Assembly (NCBI GenBank): GCA_020632595.1
Contig: JACKFF010000003.1
Location: forward strand, 248,001-312,000
From: Nitrospiraceae bacterium
Lineage (GTDB): Bacteria > Nitrospirota > Nitrospiria > Nitrospirales > UBA8639
Reading direction: 5' to 3'
Length of the DNA stretch: 64,000 nt
Part shown: positions 52,239-61,564 of the stretch, in pieces
Numbering within the stretch: the first letter of the stretch is position 1
Layout: each line of letters starts with the position of its first letter
Made by a program: the position numbers and the translations under genes
The notes under the pieces: model-generated
What the model saw: the letters and a program-made list of their open reading frames with translations, nothing else
Told to the model about the DNA's origin: nothing
The model's database searches: none

Positions 52239-54892
52239 TTTCCGTTTCTGTCAAACTCTCCTGGCGGGAAATCCAGAGCGCCTGGTCTCGTTTCCTCTTT
52301 TTATTTCTCTGCATTGCACTCGGTGTCGGCGCCATTGTGGCAGTGGACCTGTTTGCCGTGAATGTCGCACAAGTCATTCTGGGGGACACCCGTGCTCTGT
52401 TAGGCGGTGATGTCGAGCTATCATGGCGGCGGGCGATTTCAGACAAGGGCCGTCAGGTGCTGGACTCCCTCACTGAACGTGACATCGTTCTCTCCCATGT
52501 GACTGAAATCGCCGCAATGGCGACGGTGAACAATCCTGGCTCCCAAGCGCCCCTCCCCCAAATGGCTTCTCAATTGGTAGAACTCAAGGCCATCGATTCG
52601 ACCTATCCTCTCTATGGTCGGTTGGTAGCGGAGCCTGATCTCCCGACAGCGCAACTGCTGGATTCGATTCAATCCGGTTGTGGTCGTACGCCGTGCTTTG
52701 GAGCACTTGTCCAGGAATCCCTGCTGATCCGGCTCAATCTGACCGTTGGCAGCGAGCTGCAGATTGGCCAAGGAAACTTTCTTATTACCGCCGTACTAAA
52801 AAAAGAACCCGACAAAATTGCCAATGGATTTAGTTTGGGCCCCCGGGTCATGATTTCCCAGGACGCGCTCAAGGCCACCGCATTGATCCAGACCGGAAGC
52901 CGAATTCAGGAACGCTATCGTCTGTCCATATCCAACTCCACCTCTCTTGAGCTCTTGATGGGTGAGTTACGCGGGCGCCTCAGCCAGGAAGGGGCCCAGG
53001 TCACCTCATTTCGCGATGCCCAGCCACGACTCCGCCGGTTCCTTGACCAATTAAATCTCTATCTTGGGCTTATCGGGTTTACGATCTTATTGGTCGGTGG
53101 GATCGGAGTAGCTTGCACGATTCAAGGCTTCCTCACACAAAAAATACCCATTATTGCCACACTCAAAACACTGGGAGCGGATTCTTCACAAATCATTCGC
53201 CTCTACCTCACGCAAAGCCTCATCCTGGGAGGGATCGGTAGTCTTCTTGGGGTCATAGTGGGCGTAGTGCTCCATCGAGGCTTACCGCTATTGCTTCAAG
53301 GCATTATCCCTGAAACCATGCACATGAATCCCACTGTTGCTCCTATCCTGCGTGGGATCGTTCTCGGCATCCTCACCACGCTGGCCTTCTCACTCTGGCC
53401 TCTGTTGGCCATCCGTCATGTCTCTCCGGCATTGGTGTATCGACAAGCAGTAAACCACTCTCAAGCTATGGCCAGCACCCAATCCAGATTAACCCGATGG
53501 CGAACCATCCTGAAGCATTGGTGGAATGACCGGGCACAGGTCGTGGTCAGCATCAGCATGATGGTGGGCGTGACCGGCCTGGCTATGTGGCAAGCCCACT
53601 CACTGACTCTCGGTTTATTTTTTTCCGTTGCCTGTGCGGTGGCAGTTCTCCTCCTCATCGGAGGCACTGGAGTGCTCTATAGCGTTCTCCGGCATGTGCC
53701 GATTCCTCAACGGTATTTGTTGCGTCATGCGGTGAGGAATCTGCAACGGCCTGGAAATTTCACCAAAGCCATGACGTTGGCCATTGGAATTGGTGTCATG
53801 CTTTTAACCACGCTAACCATTGTGCAACGATCCTTACTTGATCTGATAGGAAACCAGATACCCTCCCAGGCTCCTTCGTTTTTTTTCATAGACATCCAAC
53901 CGGACCAACATACCCAATTTGTGGACGTGCTCCAACAACAATTCCCGGATTCACCGTATAATTTGGTTCCTGTCGTGAGGTCTCGTCTCACGGCCATCAA
54001 CGGAAAACCCATCGATCCTGAAGAGCATAAAGGCCAACGAAACGGATGGTATTTCACCAGGGAATACGTCTTGACGACATCCCGGGATCTTCCAAAAGAT
54101 AACGTCCTCACCGAGGGGCAATGGTGGGATCACGCCAAGCAACCAGGCTCGGATGAAGCAATGAGAACGCCTTCAGATTTCCCCCTGGTCTCAGTGGAGG
54201 AAGACGCCGCAAAAAACCTGGGGCTCACCCTGGGCTCAACCCTGACGTTGGACATTCAAGGGGTGCCACTTGTCGCAAAAGTGAGCAGTCTTCGGCAGGT
54301 CGATTGGGGAAGTTTTTCCATAAATTTTTTCATGATCCTTCAGCCCGGCTCTTTTGACGGCGCCCCGTTCACCTACATCGCCACAACCAGAGTGCCCACA
54401 ACCCTCGAGATCCCCTTACAGCAAGCCATTGTCGCCGCCCTGCCCAATGTGACAGCCATTAAGGTGGGAGATGTGCTGGAGAGTATTAGTCGGATCTTTC
54501 GCCAATTGGCCCTGGGAATCCAAGCCTTGGCCCTTCTCTGTCTGGTCACCGGCGCCATAGTCATGATTACGGCGATTTCAATCAACCGGTACCGGCGTCT
54601 TCATGAATTGGCAATCGTGAAAGCCCTGGGAGCAAGTCGCGGGCTACTAGTATTTTCGCTGGGGGTGGAATTCGGTGTCATTGGAGCCTTTGCAGGATTG
54701 GTTGGACTTGGATTGGGGTGCCTCCTCTCCTGGTCTCTCCTGTACTTCTTTTTTGACCTCACCTGGACCTTCGATCTCATCATATTGAGCACAGGTTTGC
54801 TGTTGACAATTCTGCTATGCCTCGCGACAGGCTTTCTCGGAACTTACCGGTTGCTGGGCTTTCCTCCTCTGTCCGTCCTCCGTCAAGAATAG
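52235..54892 (+). CDS. ybbP: FtsX-like permease, YbbP type
   Basis: 885 residues from ATG 52235, overlapping ybbA by four bases (ATGA), which fixes the start. One N-terminal helix, a large periplasmic domain, a first group of helices (about 275-420), a further pair (about 445-500), a second periplasmic domain and a final FtsX core (about 770-885; TAISINRYRRLHELAIVKAL). Together with YbbA it belongs to the type VII (mechanotransmission) ABC group that act on lipids or export hydrophobic compounds. Ten-helix YbbAP-TesA systems have been linked to hydrolysis and export of hydrophobic compounds in E. coli. Confidence 0.92.
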   Translation: MISVSVKLSWREIQSAWSRFLFLFLCIALGVGAIVAVDLFAVNVAQVILGDTRALLGGDVELSWRRAISDKGRQVLDSLTERDIVLSHVTEIAAMATVNNPGSQAPLPQMASQLVELKAIDSTYPLYGRLVAEPDLPTAQLLDSIQSGCGRTPCFGALVQESLLIRLNLTVGSELQIGQGNFLITAVLKKEPDKIANGFSLGPRVMISQDALKATALIQTGSRIQERYRLSISNSTSLELLMGELRGRLSQEGAQVTSFRDAQPRLRRFLDQLNLYLGLIGFTILLVGGIGVACTIQGFLTQKIPIIATLKTLGADSSQIIRLYLTQSLILGGIGSLLGVIVGVVLHRGLPLLLQGIIPETMHMNPTVAPILRGIVLGILTTLAFSLWPLLAIRHVSPALVYRQAVNHSQAMASTQSRLTRWRTILKHWWNDRAQVVVSISMMVGVTGLAMWQAHSLTLGLFFSVACAVAVLLLIGGTGVLYSVLRHVPIPQRYLLRHAVRNLQRPGNFTKAMTLAIGIGVMLLTTLTIVQRSLLDLIGNQIPSQAPSFFFIDIQPDQHTQFVDVLQQQFPDSPYNLVPVVRSRLTAINGKPIDPEEHKGQRNGWYFTREYVLTTSRDLPKDNVLTEGQWWDHAKQPGSDEAMRTPSDFPLVSVEEDAAKNLGLTLGSTLTLDIQGVPLVAKVSSLRQVDWGSFSINFFMILQPGSFDGAPFTYIATTRVPTTLEIPLQQAIVAALPNVTAIKVGDVLESISRIFRQLALGIQALALLCLVTGAIVMITAISINRYRRLHELAIVKALGASRGLLVFSLGVEFGVIGAFAGLVGLGLGCLLSWSLLYFFFDLTWTFDLIILSTGLLLTILLCLATGFLGTYRLLGFPPLSVLRQE

Positions 54893-54895
54893 TCA

Positions 54896-55025
54896 GGGGC
54901 TGTTGAAAAAGTCCGCCAACTGCGTTCTCAGCCCTTTGTCGTGTTCACGTAACAACCGACAACATGTACGTTCCACGCGCCAAATGGCCTGCGGACTTGC
55001 TGGCCGAATCTTTTTGAACAGCCCC
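54896..55025 (-). repeat. Inverted-repeat (MITE-like) element C, copy 1
   Basis: 130 bases bounded by GGGGCTGTTGAAAAAG and CTTTTTGAACAGCCCC, with internal GTCCGCC...GGCGG-like pairings. The reverse of this copy aligns through its length with 63347-63470 (shared CCAGCAAG, ACGTGA, CGAGAACG/TGAGAACG and TGGCGG blocks). Non-coding. It starts four bases after the ybbP stop codon and could serve as its terminator. Confidence 0.8.
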
Positions 55026-55414
55026 CAAGAAGATGCCGGCATTTCCTCATCCCGATGAACCAAGATTAACTGACCGTGTGCAAATTTCGAATGTTCAACA
55101 AGCCTCTTTCGCCAAAGCCCAATCCCTGAACCTCACAAGTGCCCATTTAATCCTTGATCCCCTCCCCGATGTTATCCATTTAGATACAGACTGTATGCTG
55201 TTGAATAACAACCTGTCCCACAACTGATGGCCTAATACCTCAGCCTCTTTACATTTTTTAAAGAATTTCAAAACCCATTATAAAAATTTTTCCCTCCATT
55301 CAACAGTATTTCAAGGAGTTATATGCATGAGATCCATAAAGGATCATTTTATTCCATTTTGGGTACGTTCTTTGCTTTTTAAAATGGCAAACCTCAAAAA
55401 TTTTGAGAAAAGCC
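55026..55414. other. Gap with no supported gene
   Basis: About 390 bases, AT-rich toward the end. A 64-residue frame starting at 55033 has no start signal and no protein-like pattern. Confidence 0.4.
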
Positions 55415-55534
55415 ATGGAAATTATTTTAGCCATCTGTGTCACGGGTCTTGGAATCTTCGGAGGAATGCTCGTCATTTGGAATGGTCAGAACCCTGTCCC
55501 TTCTAAGGCACCTGGCACTTCCCATACACGTTAG
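55415..55534 (+). CDS. Possible 39-residue single-helix membrane protein
   Basis: ATG 55415 to TAG 55532-55534: MEIILAICVTGLGIFGGMLV followed by IWNGQNPVPSKAPG. A single hydrophobic helix and a short polar tail. The ribosome binding site is poor (TTGAGAAAA), so the call rests on the tidy topology. The receiver gene follows 150 bases later. Confidence 0.35.
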   Translation: MEIILAICVTGLGIFGGMLVIWNGQNPVPSKAPGTSHTR

Positions 55535-55682
55535 AGAGATGGCCAAAACAACACAGATCTGTGCGTACCCGAGAGTTGTTCATGAGCCTTCTTTGAGTGA
55601 TGTTACCAACGGCGAATCAACCTTGAAGGGGCTCGATCCATCAGGATGGTGGATTCAGTCATAGGGTAAAAAGGAGACCTTG

Positions 55683-56120
55683 ATGTCAAAAAACATACTC
55701 ATTATTGATGATGATGAAATGAGTCGCAGATTGCTCCGGATGGTCCTGGAATATGATGGATGTCAGTGCGTGGAAGCCGAAAACGGAGCCAAAGGGTTAT
55801 CACTGCTTGAATCAAAATCATTTGACGTTGTGATTCTGGATAATGCGATGCCCGTCATGACCGGCATGGATTTTTTGGACCAATTACGGCATATTCCACA
55901 CAAACCGGACATCCCTATCATTATGGTGACCGGTTTCCTCAACGCCGTCGTCCGCGAAAACGCCACCCGCTTAGGAGCCTATGCGATTATTGGTAAACCG
56001 TACGATTTTGGGGAATTACGGGCCATTGTCACTCAATTATGTCCTTCTGCCGGTTCCCCACAACCCCATTCCTTCGTGGTGGCCAACATGTCCCAAACTT
56101 ATAGTCCCCCTCCGGCCTGA
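55683..56120 (+). CDS. Stand-alone response regulator receiver
   Basis: 145 residues. Acidic pair in LIIDDDEMS, phospho-acceptor Asp in VVILDNAMPVMTG (about 54), Thr switch in IIMVTGF and Lys in IIGKPYDFG. A short C-terminal tail (HSFVVANMSQTYSPPP) without output domain. ATG 55683 with AAAAGGAGA upstream. No kinase nearby. Confidence 0.92.
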   Translation: MSKNILIIDDDEMSRRLLRMVLEYDGCQCVEAENGAKGLSLLESKSFDVVILDNAMPVMTGMDFLDQLRHIPHKPDIPIIMVTGFLNAVVRENATRLGAYAIIGKPYDFGELRAIVTQLCPSAGSPQPHSFVVANMSQTYSPPPA

Positions 56121-56166
56121 GCTAGGGATGAAGGAATCATTCCTTAAAAAAAAGCGGGCTCCAGGG

Positions 56167-58032
56167 CTATTGTCCAAATAACTGTTTCAGAACGTCCGCT
56201 CCGTCTTGTAAGAGTTGCTGTAATTCCTGTTCATCCCCCTGTAAGACTTTCTCAATCCTCCGCTCCACATTCGCTTTGACCTGCTGCCCAAAGGATTGCG
56301 TATCCAACTGCAGTAGCGGTTTCTGAACGGTTCCCATTACCGTAAAAGGCAGCACCAACCTTCCCTGATGCCACGCCACTTTGGCCATCGGAAACCGCTG
56401 AATAATCCGGTCGCCGATCGTCCGTGAAACGGCCAGATTGCCTTGCAGATTCAACGATTCATCAAAGGCGAGACTTCCCACCCCTGTCATCGAGAAATCT
56501 GGGGCCTCAACGTTCAATTGCCGAATCACCAGTCCCTTGCCTTCCAGTTCCACGTTGGTATCAATCAAAGAAAATTTCGTCGCACCGGTGGATTCCTCCA
56601 GAAGGTCCGGTAGCTGAAGGGCATCTTCAATCCCCTGCATGACATCAAATCCAACTAATTGCCCATCCCGAATCATCAATCGGATTGGTCCGGTCATCTT
56701 TGACGGCCCGGATGGCGAGTGTGCCGCTCGCGCCACGATCCAATGCAATTCTCCCACACCGGTCAACCGGTGGGAGGAAGACCGTAAGGCCTGCATCATT
56801 GATTCAACCGAAAAATTCGTCAAGGTTCCCTGGAACGAGAGCAGGGGAACAGCTGGGGTCCCGTCCCATCTTCCATGCGCCTCAAGATTTCCCCCAAACG
56901 CTTGGGCCTTGAGGAACACCAGGTCCACCCTTGGCCCTTGGCTTACGGTTTCAAAACGAATCTGCTCCAGTGAAAACGGGCGTTGCACGGAAAGCACCCA
57001 GGGAAAATCTTCTGAGGACAGAGTAGGGGCCTCACCGGATAAAATCAGACGGCCAGGCGTACCTTGACCCGAAAGATGAATGGTCGCCTCACCCGTTTGG
57101 AGTTCAACGGTCAACGGATCAATCCTCACTCCTGTGAAAGGTTTCGGTGATTCCTTGGAGATCAGAGATGCCATCAGATGAGCCTGAAGGTCCTTGACGA
57201 ACACAGGTTTGTCCAACGCTATATTCAGGGGCATGTCATCCGTCGATAGGTCTGAAATCTGCACGTCTAACTCAAGTCTTCCATCCATCACTTGGCCCTG
57301 TGCGGTTCCCTCTACCCTGCCTATGCTGCCCGCGAGATCAATCATCGGAAGATCAAAAGTGGATTGAAGGGGACCAAATCGCCCGGTCATCTCCAATGGA
57401 AGCTGATTGGGCATCACCATACCCTTCAGGTGCAGGCTCGCCGTCTGACCTAATTGAACGGAATCCGTGACCAACTCCAGTTGCTCAAGGTGGTAGGACC
57501 GGAAGGGTTCTTTGGCACGATCCTCATACTGAAGAGTCCCTCCAGTCATGGAGAACCGCTCCACTGCAAACACACCGAATAAGGGCTTGAGAGCATTGGC
57601 TGGATTCGAACCCGCCTTCTCAGGCGAATGGAGAGCGGGATCTTTTCCGACAGTGGCCATATTCAATGCCCCATCATGCCTGCGGATGATGTGAACTGTC
57701 GGATCCTGAAGACGCACGTGTTCAACCTGAATATGCCTGCGCAGCAGTGGGAGCCATTGAATCTCCACCTCAACCGAAGGAATCGTGACAAACGCCTGAG
57801 GACTGAACGCCGGATCATCTCCAATCGTCATGCCCTGCATCCGAACACCCAGTTGAGGAAAAAGCGTTAAACGGACATCCTGAATTTCCACCGGACGATG
57901 AAGAGCCTGCTCCAGAACAGGAAGATACCGATCCCGGTACCGATTCAAATCCAGCAAAACCAGAAGGAACAGGATGGCCACAAACACTAGAACAATGATC
58001 AGAGCAAGACCTACCATGATTTTTCGTCTCAC
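56167..58032 (-). CDS. AsmA-family protein
   Basis: About 621 residues. The GTG at 58032 is chosen because AAAGGGAG ends nine bases before it; a TTG and a GTG slightly upstream are alternatives. One N-terminal membrane helix (MVGLALIIVLVFVAILFLLV), then the AsmA N-terminal domain (YLPVLEQALHRPVEIQDVRL) and a long beta-rich region ending in repeated LxVxRTIGDRI-type strands. AsmA-like proteins bridge the periplasm to move phospholipids between membranes. Convergent with the receiver gene, divergent from polA with about 150 bases between them. Confidence 0.9.
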   Translation of the reverse strand: MRRKIMVGLALIIVLVFVAILFLLVLLDLNRYRDRYLPVLEQALHRPVEIQDVRLTLFPQLGVRMQGMTIGDDPAFSPQAFVTIPSVEVEIQWLPLLRRHIQVEHVRLQDPTVHIIRRHDGALNMATVGKDPALHSPEKAGSNPANALKPLFGVFAVERFSMTGGTLQYEDRAKEPFRSYHLEQLELVTDSVQLGQTASLHLKGMVMPNQLPLEMTGRFGPLQSTFDLPMIDLAGSIGRVEGTAQGQVMDGRLELDVQISDLSTDDMPLNIALDKPVFVKDLQAHLMASLISKESPKPFTGVRIDPLTVELQTGEATIHLSGQGTPGRLILSGEAPTLSSEDFPWVLSVQRPFSLEQIRFETVSQGPRVDLVFLKAQAFGGNLEAHGRWDGTPAVPLLSFQGTLTNFSVESMMQALRSSSHRLTGVGELHWIVARAAHSPSGPSKMTGPIRLMIRDGQLVGFDVMQGIEDALQLPDLLEESTGATKFSLIDTNVELEGKGLVIRQLNVEAPDFSMTGVGSLAFDESLNLQGNLAVSRTIGDRIIQRFPMAKVAWHQGRLVLPFTVMGTVQKPLLQLDTQSFGQQVKANVERRIEKVLQGDEQELQQLLQDGADVLKQLFGQ

Positions 58033-58179
58033 AGACACATGCTCCCTTTCCAAGCCAGATGATTGAGGATTCTACCATGTCCCATCCCTTGGTTAAGAAA
58101 TTTTCCTGGGAAGTCGACACCTCAAGGGCTATCAGGTATCTTCAGTGGGCCAACAATCGCACAAAAAGGATATTTTCCC

Positions 58180-61038
58180 GTGAACACCGTGAGTGAACCA
58201 GTTTCCCCTCTCCCGATTCGTCATGTCGTGTTAGTCGATGCCTCAGGATTTATTTTCAGAGCATTTCATGCCATCAAGATTTTGAACAGTCCGAATGGCA
58301 CTCCCGTCAACGCCGTCTATGGATTCATTACCATGTTGATGAAACTCCTGGACGATATGCAACCGGACCACATCGCCATCATCTTTGACTCCGCACGCAA
58401 AACCTTTCGAAACGATTTAGACCCGAATTATAAGGCTAACCGCAGCGAGCCACCTGATGAATTGGTGCCCCAATTTGGTCTCGTCCGTGAGGCGACACGG
58501 GCCTTTAATTTTGATTGCATTGAGCTGAACGGGTTCGAGGCCGACGATTTGATCGCCACATACACCAAGGAAGCTCTGGCAGCCGGCGCGGAGGTAACCA
58601 TTGTCTCGTCGGACAAAGATCTCATGCAGTTGGTCTCGGATCAAGTCAGTATGTTCGATTCCATTAAAAACCGGCGAATCGGGCCCGACCAGGTTCTAGA
58701 GAAATTCGGCGTGCCGCCTGAGAAAGTTGTCGACGTGCAGTCATTAGCAGGAGATTCCACGGACAATGTGCCCGGCGTCCCGGGCATCGGCATCAAAACA
58801 GCCGCACAACTCATTCAGGAATATGGTGATCTGGACACCCTCCTGGCGCGCGCCTCAGAAATCAAACAGAACAAACGGCGGGAAAGTCTCATTGAGCACG
58901 CCGATAAGGCCCGCCTCTCGCGCGAACTGGTTCGACTTCGCTTCGATGTCCCGCTGCCATTTCCGCTTGAACAATTGGAGCGACGCCAGCCGAACATGGA
59001 ATTATTAGTCAACTTCCTCAATGAACAAGGCTTCAAATCGATTCTGGCTCGCATACAAAGCCGCTCAAAGGGAGAACAGGAAACCGGGATCACGTCTTCT
59101 CCAACACCGGCCAGCGATGCACCAGTAACCCAAGATCCCGAAACAAGTCCGCTGCCAACAAAAGCCCAGTACGAGTTAATTCAAACAGTGTCAGCCCTTC
59201 AAGGCTGGATAGATGAAGCGACTCGTCGCGGGGTGGTGGCCGTCGACTGCGAAACCACCTCTCTCGATCAAACCAGAGCTGAGTTGGTTGGGTTTTCACT
59301 GAGCCTGGAATCCGGCCGGGCCTGTTATGTGCCTGTGGGTCATGTAGCCCCGGGATCCACCTCTCATCAGGATTTACTTTCACACGATAGGTCTGCTGCC
59401 TTACCGGAAAGACCGGAACAGATTCCCCTTCAACAGGCCCTCGACATCCTTGGGCCACTGCTGACAGACCCCGGTGTGCTCAAGATCGGACACAATATTA
59501 AATACGACATGGTGGTGTTTCGCCGGTATGGCCTCAACATCTCCCCCGTGGACGATACCATGTTGCTTTCATACGTCTTAGAAGGGGGCATGCATGGCCA
59601 TGGCATGGACGAATTGGCCGAACACTTTTTGGGGCATATGACGATCAAATTTAAGGACGTCACCGGTACCGGAAAGGCTCAGGTCACGTTTGATCAGGTT
59701 CCCCTGGAAAAAGCCTTGGAATATGCTGCGGAAGATGCCGATGTGACCCTGCGACTGCATCAGGTCCTTAAGCCCCGTCTCATCAGTGAACACATGACCG
59801 CCGTCTACGAAACGCTCGAGCGTCACCTCATCCCCGTGCTGGCCACCATGGAGCAAACAGGCATCAAAGTCGATGTATCCCAACTCAAACAAGTCAGCCA
59901 GGAGTTTTCTCTCCGTCTCCGGGACCTGGAACAAGAGATCCATCGCCTGGCCGGAAAGACCTTTAATGTTGGTTCCCCCAAACAACTCGGCGAAGTGATG
60001 TTTGACGACCTTGCCTTGGGAGGAGGTCAAAAAGGTAAAGCCGGCAGCTATAGCACTGGGGTTGAGGTTCTCGAATCCTTAGCGGCTCAAGGCCATGAAC
60101 TCCCGTCACGTGTGCTGGAATGGCGGCATTTGGAAAAACTGCGCAGCACGTATGCCGATGCGCTCATCCGTCAAATCAATCCCGACACGAACAGGGTGCA
60201 TACCTCCTACGCCATGGCATCTGCCGCAACCGGAAGGCTCTCATCCACAGACCCCAATCTCCAGAACATTCCTATTCGCACCGAAGAGGGTCGAAGAATC
60301 CGGCGGGCCTTTGTCGCGGAGCCCGGTTGGACACTGCTCTCCCTGGATTATTCACAGATTGAACTGCGTCTGCTCGCCCACGTCGCGGATATTCCCGTTC
60401 TCAAGAAAGCCTTTTGGGAAGGCCAGGATATTCATGCGCTCACCGCCAGCCAGGTCTTCGGCATCCCCCTGGAACAGATGGATCCGGGAATTCGACGAAA
60501 AGCCAAGGCCATAAATTTCGGCATCATTTATGGAATCAGCGCCTTCGGGTTGGCCCGCCAATTGAGCGTGGAACCGGGCGAGGCCGCTGCCTATATCAAA
60601 ACCTATTTTGAACAGTATCCCGGCATCCAGGATTACATGGAACGCACTAAACAATTTTGCCGGCAACACGGATACGTCCAGACATTGTTCGGACGCCGGT
60701 GCCACGTCCCGGGCATTCATGATAAAAATCCTGCCAGACGAAATTTCTCTGAGCGGGCCGCCATCAATGCCCCATTGCAAGGCACGGCGGCCGACATCCT
60801 GAAGCGCGCCATGATCCGCGTACCTGCGGCATTGGCAGAGCATGGCTTAGCCCCATTGGCGAAAATGCTCTTAACCGTCCACGATGAATTATTATTCGAG
60901 GTAGAAGAAGCGGCGGTCGAGCAAACTACTGCGATCATCAAACAGGTCATGGAAGCCGCCACACTCCCTGCCTTGCAATTGTCGATCCCGCTGACGGTCG
61001 AAGCCGGACATGGCCCATCCTGGGACAAAGCCCATTAA
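58180..61038 (+). CDS. polA: DNA polymerase I
   Basis: 952 residues from GTG 58180 (AAGGA upstream); an upstream in-frame ATG lacks homology. Domains: 5'-3' exonuclease (1-295; HVVLVDASGFIFRAFHAI, DKDLMQLVSD, GIKTAAQLIQEYG); 3'-5' exonuclease (about 340-540) with its catalytic acids (VAVDCETTSLD, HNIKYDM, YAAEDADVT), so probably proofreading; polymerase (about 560-952) with motif A LDYSQIELRLLAH, motif B KAINFGIIYGISAFGL and motif C VHDELLFEV. Fills gaps in repair and replaces RNA primers. Confidence 0.96.
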   Translation: MNTVSEPVSPLPIRHVVLVDASGFIFRAFHAIKILNSPNGTPVNAVYGFITMLMKLLDDMQPDHIAIIFDSARKTFRNDLDPNYKANRSEPPDELVPQFGLVREATRAFNFDCIELNGFEADDLIATYTKEALAAGAEVTIVSSDKDLMQLVSDQVSMFDSIKNRRIGPDQVLEKFGVPPEKVVDVQSLAGDSTDNVPGVPGIGIKTAAQLIQEYGDLDTLLARASEIKQNKRRESLIEHADKARLSRELVRLRFDVPLPFPLEQLERRQPNMELLVNFLNEQGFKSILARIQSRSKGEQETGITSSPTPASDAPVTQDPETSPLPTKAQYELIQTVSALQGWIDEATRRGVVAVDCETTSLDQTRAELVGFSLSLESGRACYVPVGHVAPGSTSHQDLLSHDRSAALPERPEQIPLQQALDILGPLLTDPGVLKIGHNIKYDMVVFRRYGLNISPVDDTMLLSYVLEGGMHGHGMDELAEHFLGHMTIKFKDVTGTGKAQVTFDQVPLEKALEYAAEDADVTLRLHQVLKPRLISEHMTAVYETLERHLIPVLATMEQTGIKVDVSQLKQVSQEFSLRLRDLEQEIHRLAGKTFNVGSPKQLGEVMFDDLALGGGQKGKAGSYSTGVEVLESLAAQGHELPSRVLEWRHLEKLRSTYADALIRQINPDTNRVHTSYAMASAATGRLSSTDPNLQNIPIRTEEGRRIRRAFVAEPGWTLLSLDYSQIELRLLAHVADIPVLKKAFWEGQDIHALTASQVFGIPLEQMDPGIRRKAKAINFGIIYGISAFGLARQLSVEPGEAAAYIKTYFEQYPGIQDYMERTKQFCRQHGYVQTLFGRRCHVPGIHDKNPARRNFSERAAINAPLQGTAADILKRAMIRVPAALAEHGLAPLAKMLLTVHDELLFEVEEAAVEQTTAIIKQVMEAATLPALQLSIPLTVEAGHGPSWDKAH

Positions 61039-61080
61039 ACACCAAAAAGAGTCGTATAGGAGAAAGGAAGTTCAGAAATA

Positions 61081-61368
61081 ATGGAGATACCGACCTATCG
61101 TGAATTATTAAAACTTGTCTGGTTTCTGGTGTGGCGACATGTGGTGATTCTGATGTTTGTAAGTATGACGATCGGATGGGCGGTTCCTGTGATCTTCAAT
61201 AGCACGATCTCGGAAGACTCTCAGTATATTTTAGAAATCTGCATTTATGGCGTGTTATTCTTCGGCATCACCCCGTTTATTTTGAAGACCCTGTTTCAAA
61301 AACAATTTCAAGGCTTTCAAATAATTTTTCAACGTGATTCGTCCTCAACACCACTTTCCTCACCATAA
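61081..61368 (+). CDS. Two-helix membrane protein, copy 1 of a duplicate pair
   Basis: 95 residues with two membrane segments (about 15-37 and 53-72), conserved WFLVWRHVVILMFVSMTIGW and FKTLFQ-type cytoplasmic end (LKTLFQKQFQGFQ). Family unknown. Nearly identical to the gene at 63516 (about 87 of 95 residues the same by eye). ATG 61081 about 13 bases after GAAAGGAAG, 42 bases beyond polA. Confidence 0.75.
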   Translation: MEIPTYRELLKLVWFLVWRHVVILMFVSMTIGWAVPVIFNSTISEDSQYILEICIYGVLFFGITPFILKTLFQKQFQGFQIIFQRDSSSTPLSSP

Positions 61369-61437
61369 TATTGGGATCGTATAAAATAGATGGCTCCTTT
61401 TCTCTTTCATCTGGGTCAATGATATGTCCGTCTCCCA

Positions 61438-61564
61438 TGATCCGACGCCTGCTGTCTGCCCCAAAGGAGGGACGCTCTTATCCGCCTGCGGGCCTTGTTT
61501 GAGTCCTTCGGCATGGCTCAGGATAGACTCCGCGAGTTGGCCCGCTCTCCCTAAATTCGCGTCC
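61438..61564 (+). repeat. Dispersed repeat type B, copy 3, cut short by an IS110-type relict
   Basis: The block ATCCGACGCCTGCTGTCTG, GGACGCTCTTATCCGCCTGC and GGCCCGCTCTCCCTAAATTC matches 63874-64000 nearly base for base, then breaks off after CGCGTCC at 61564, where transposase-like sequence begins. It contains a 25-base insertion (CCTTCGGCATGGCTCAGGAT) relative to the other copy. Confidence 0.8.
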
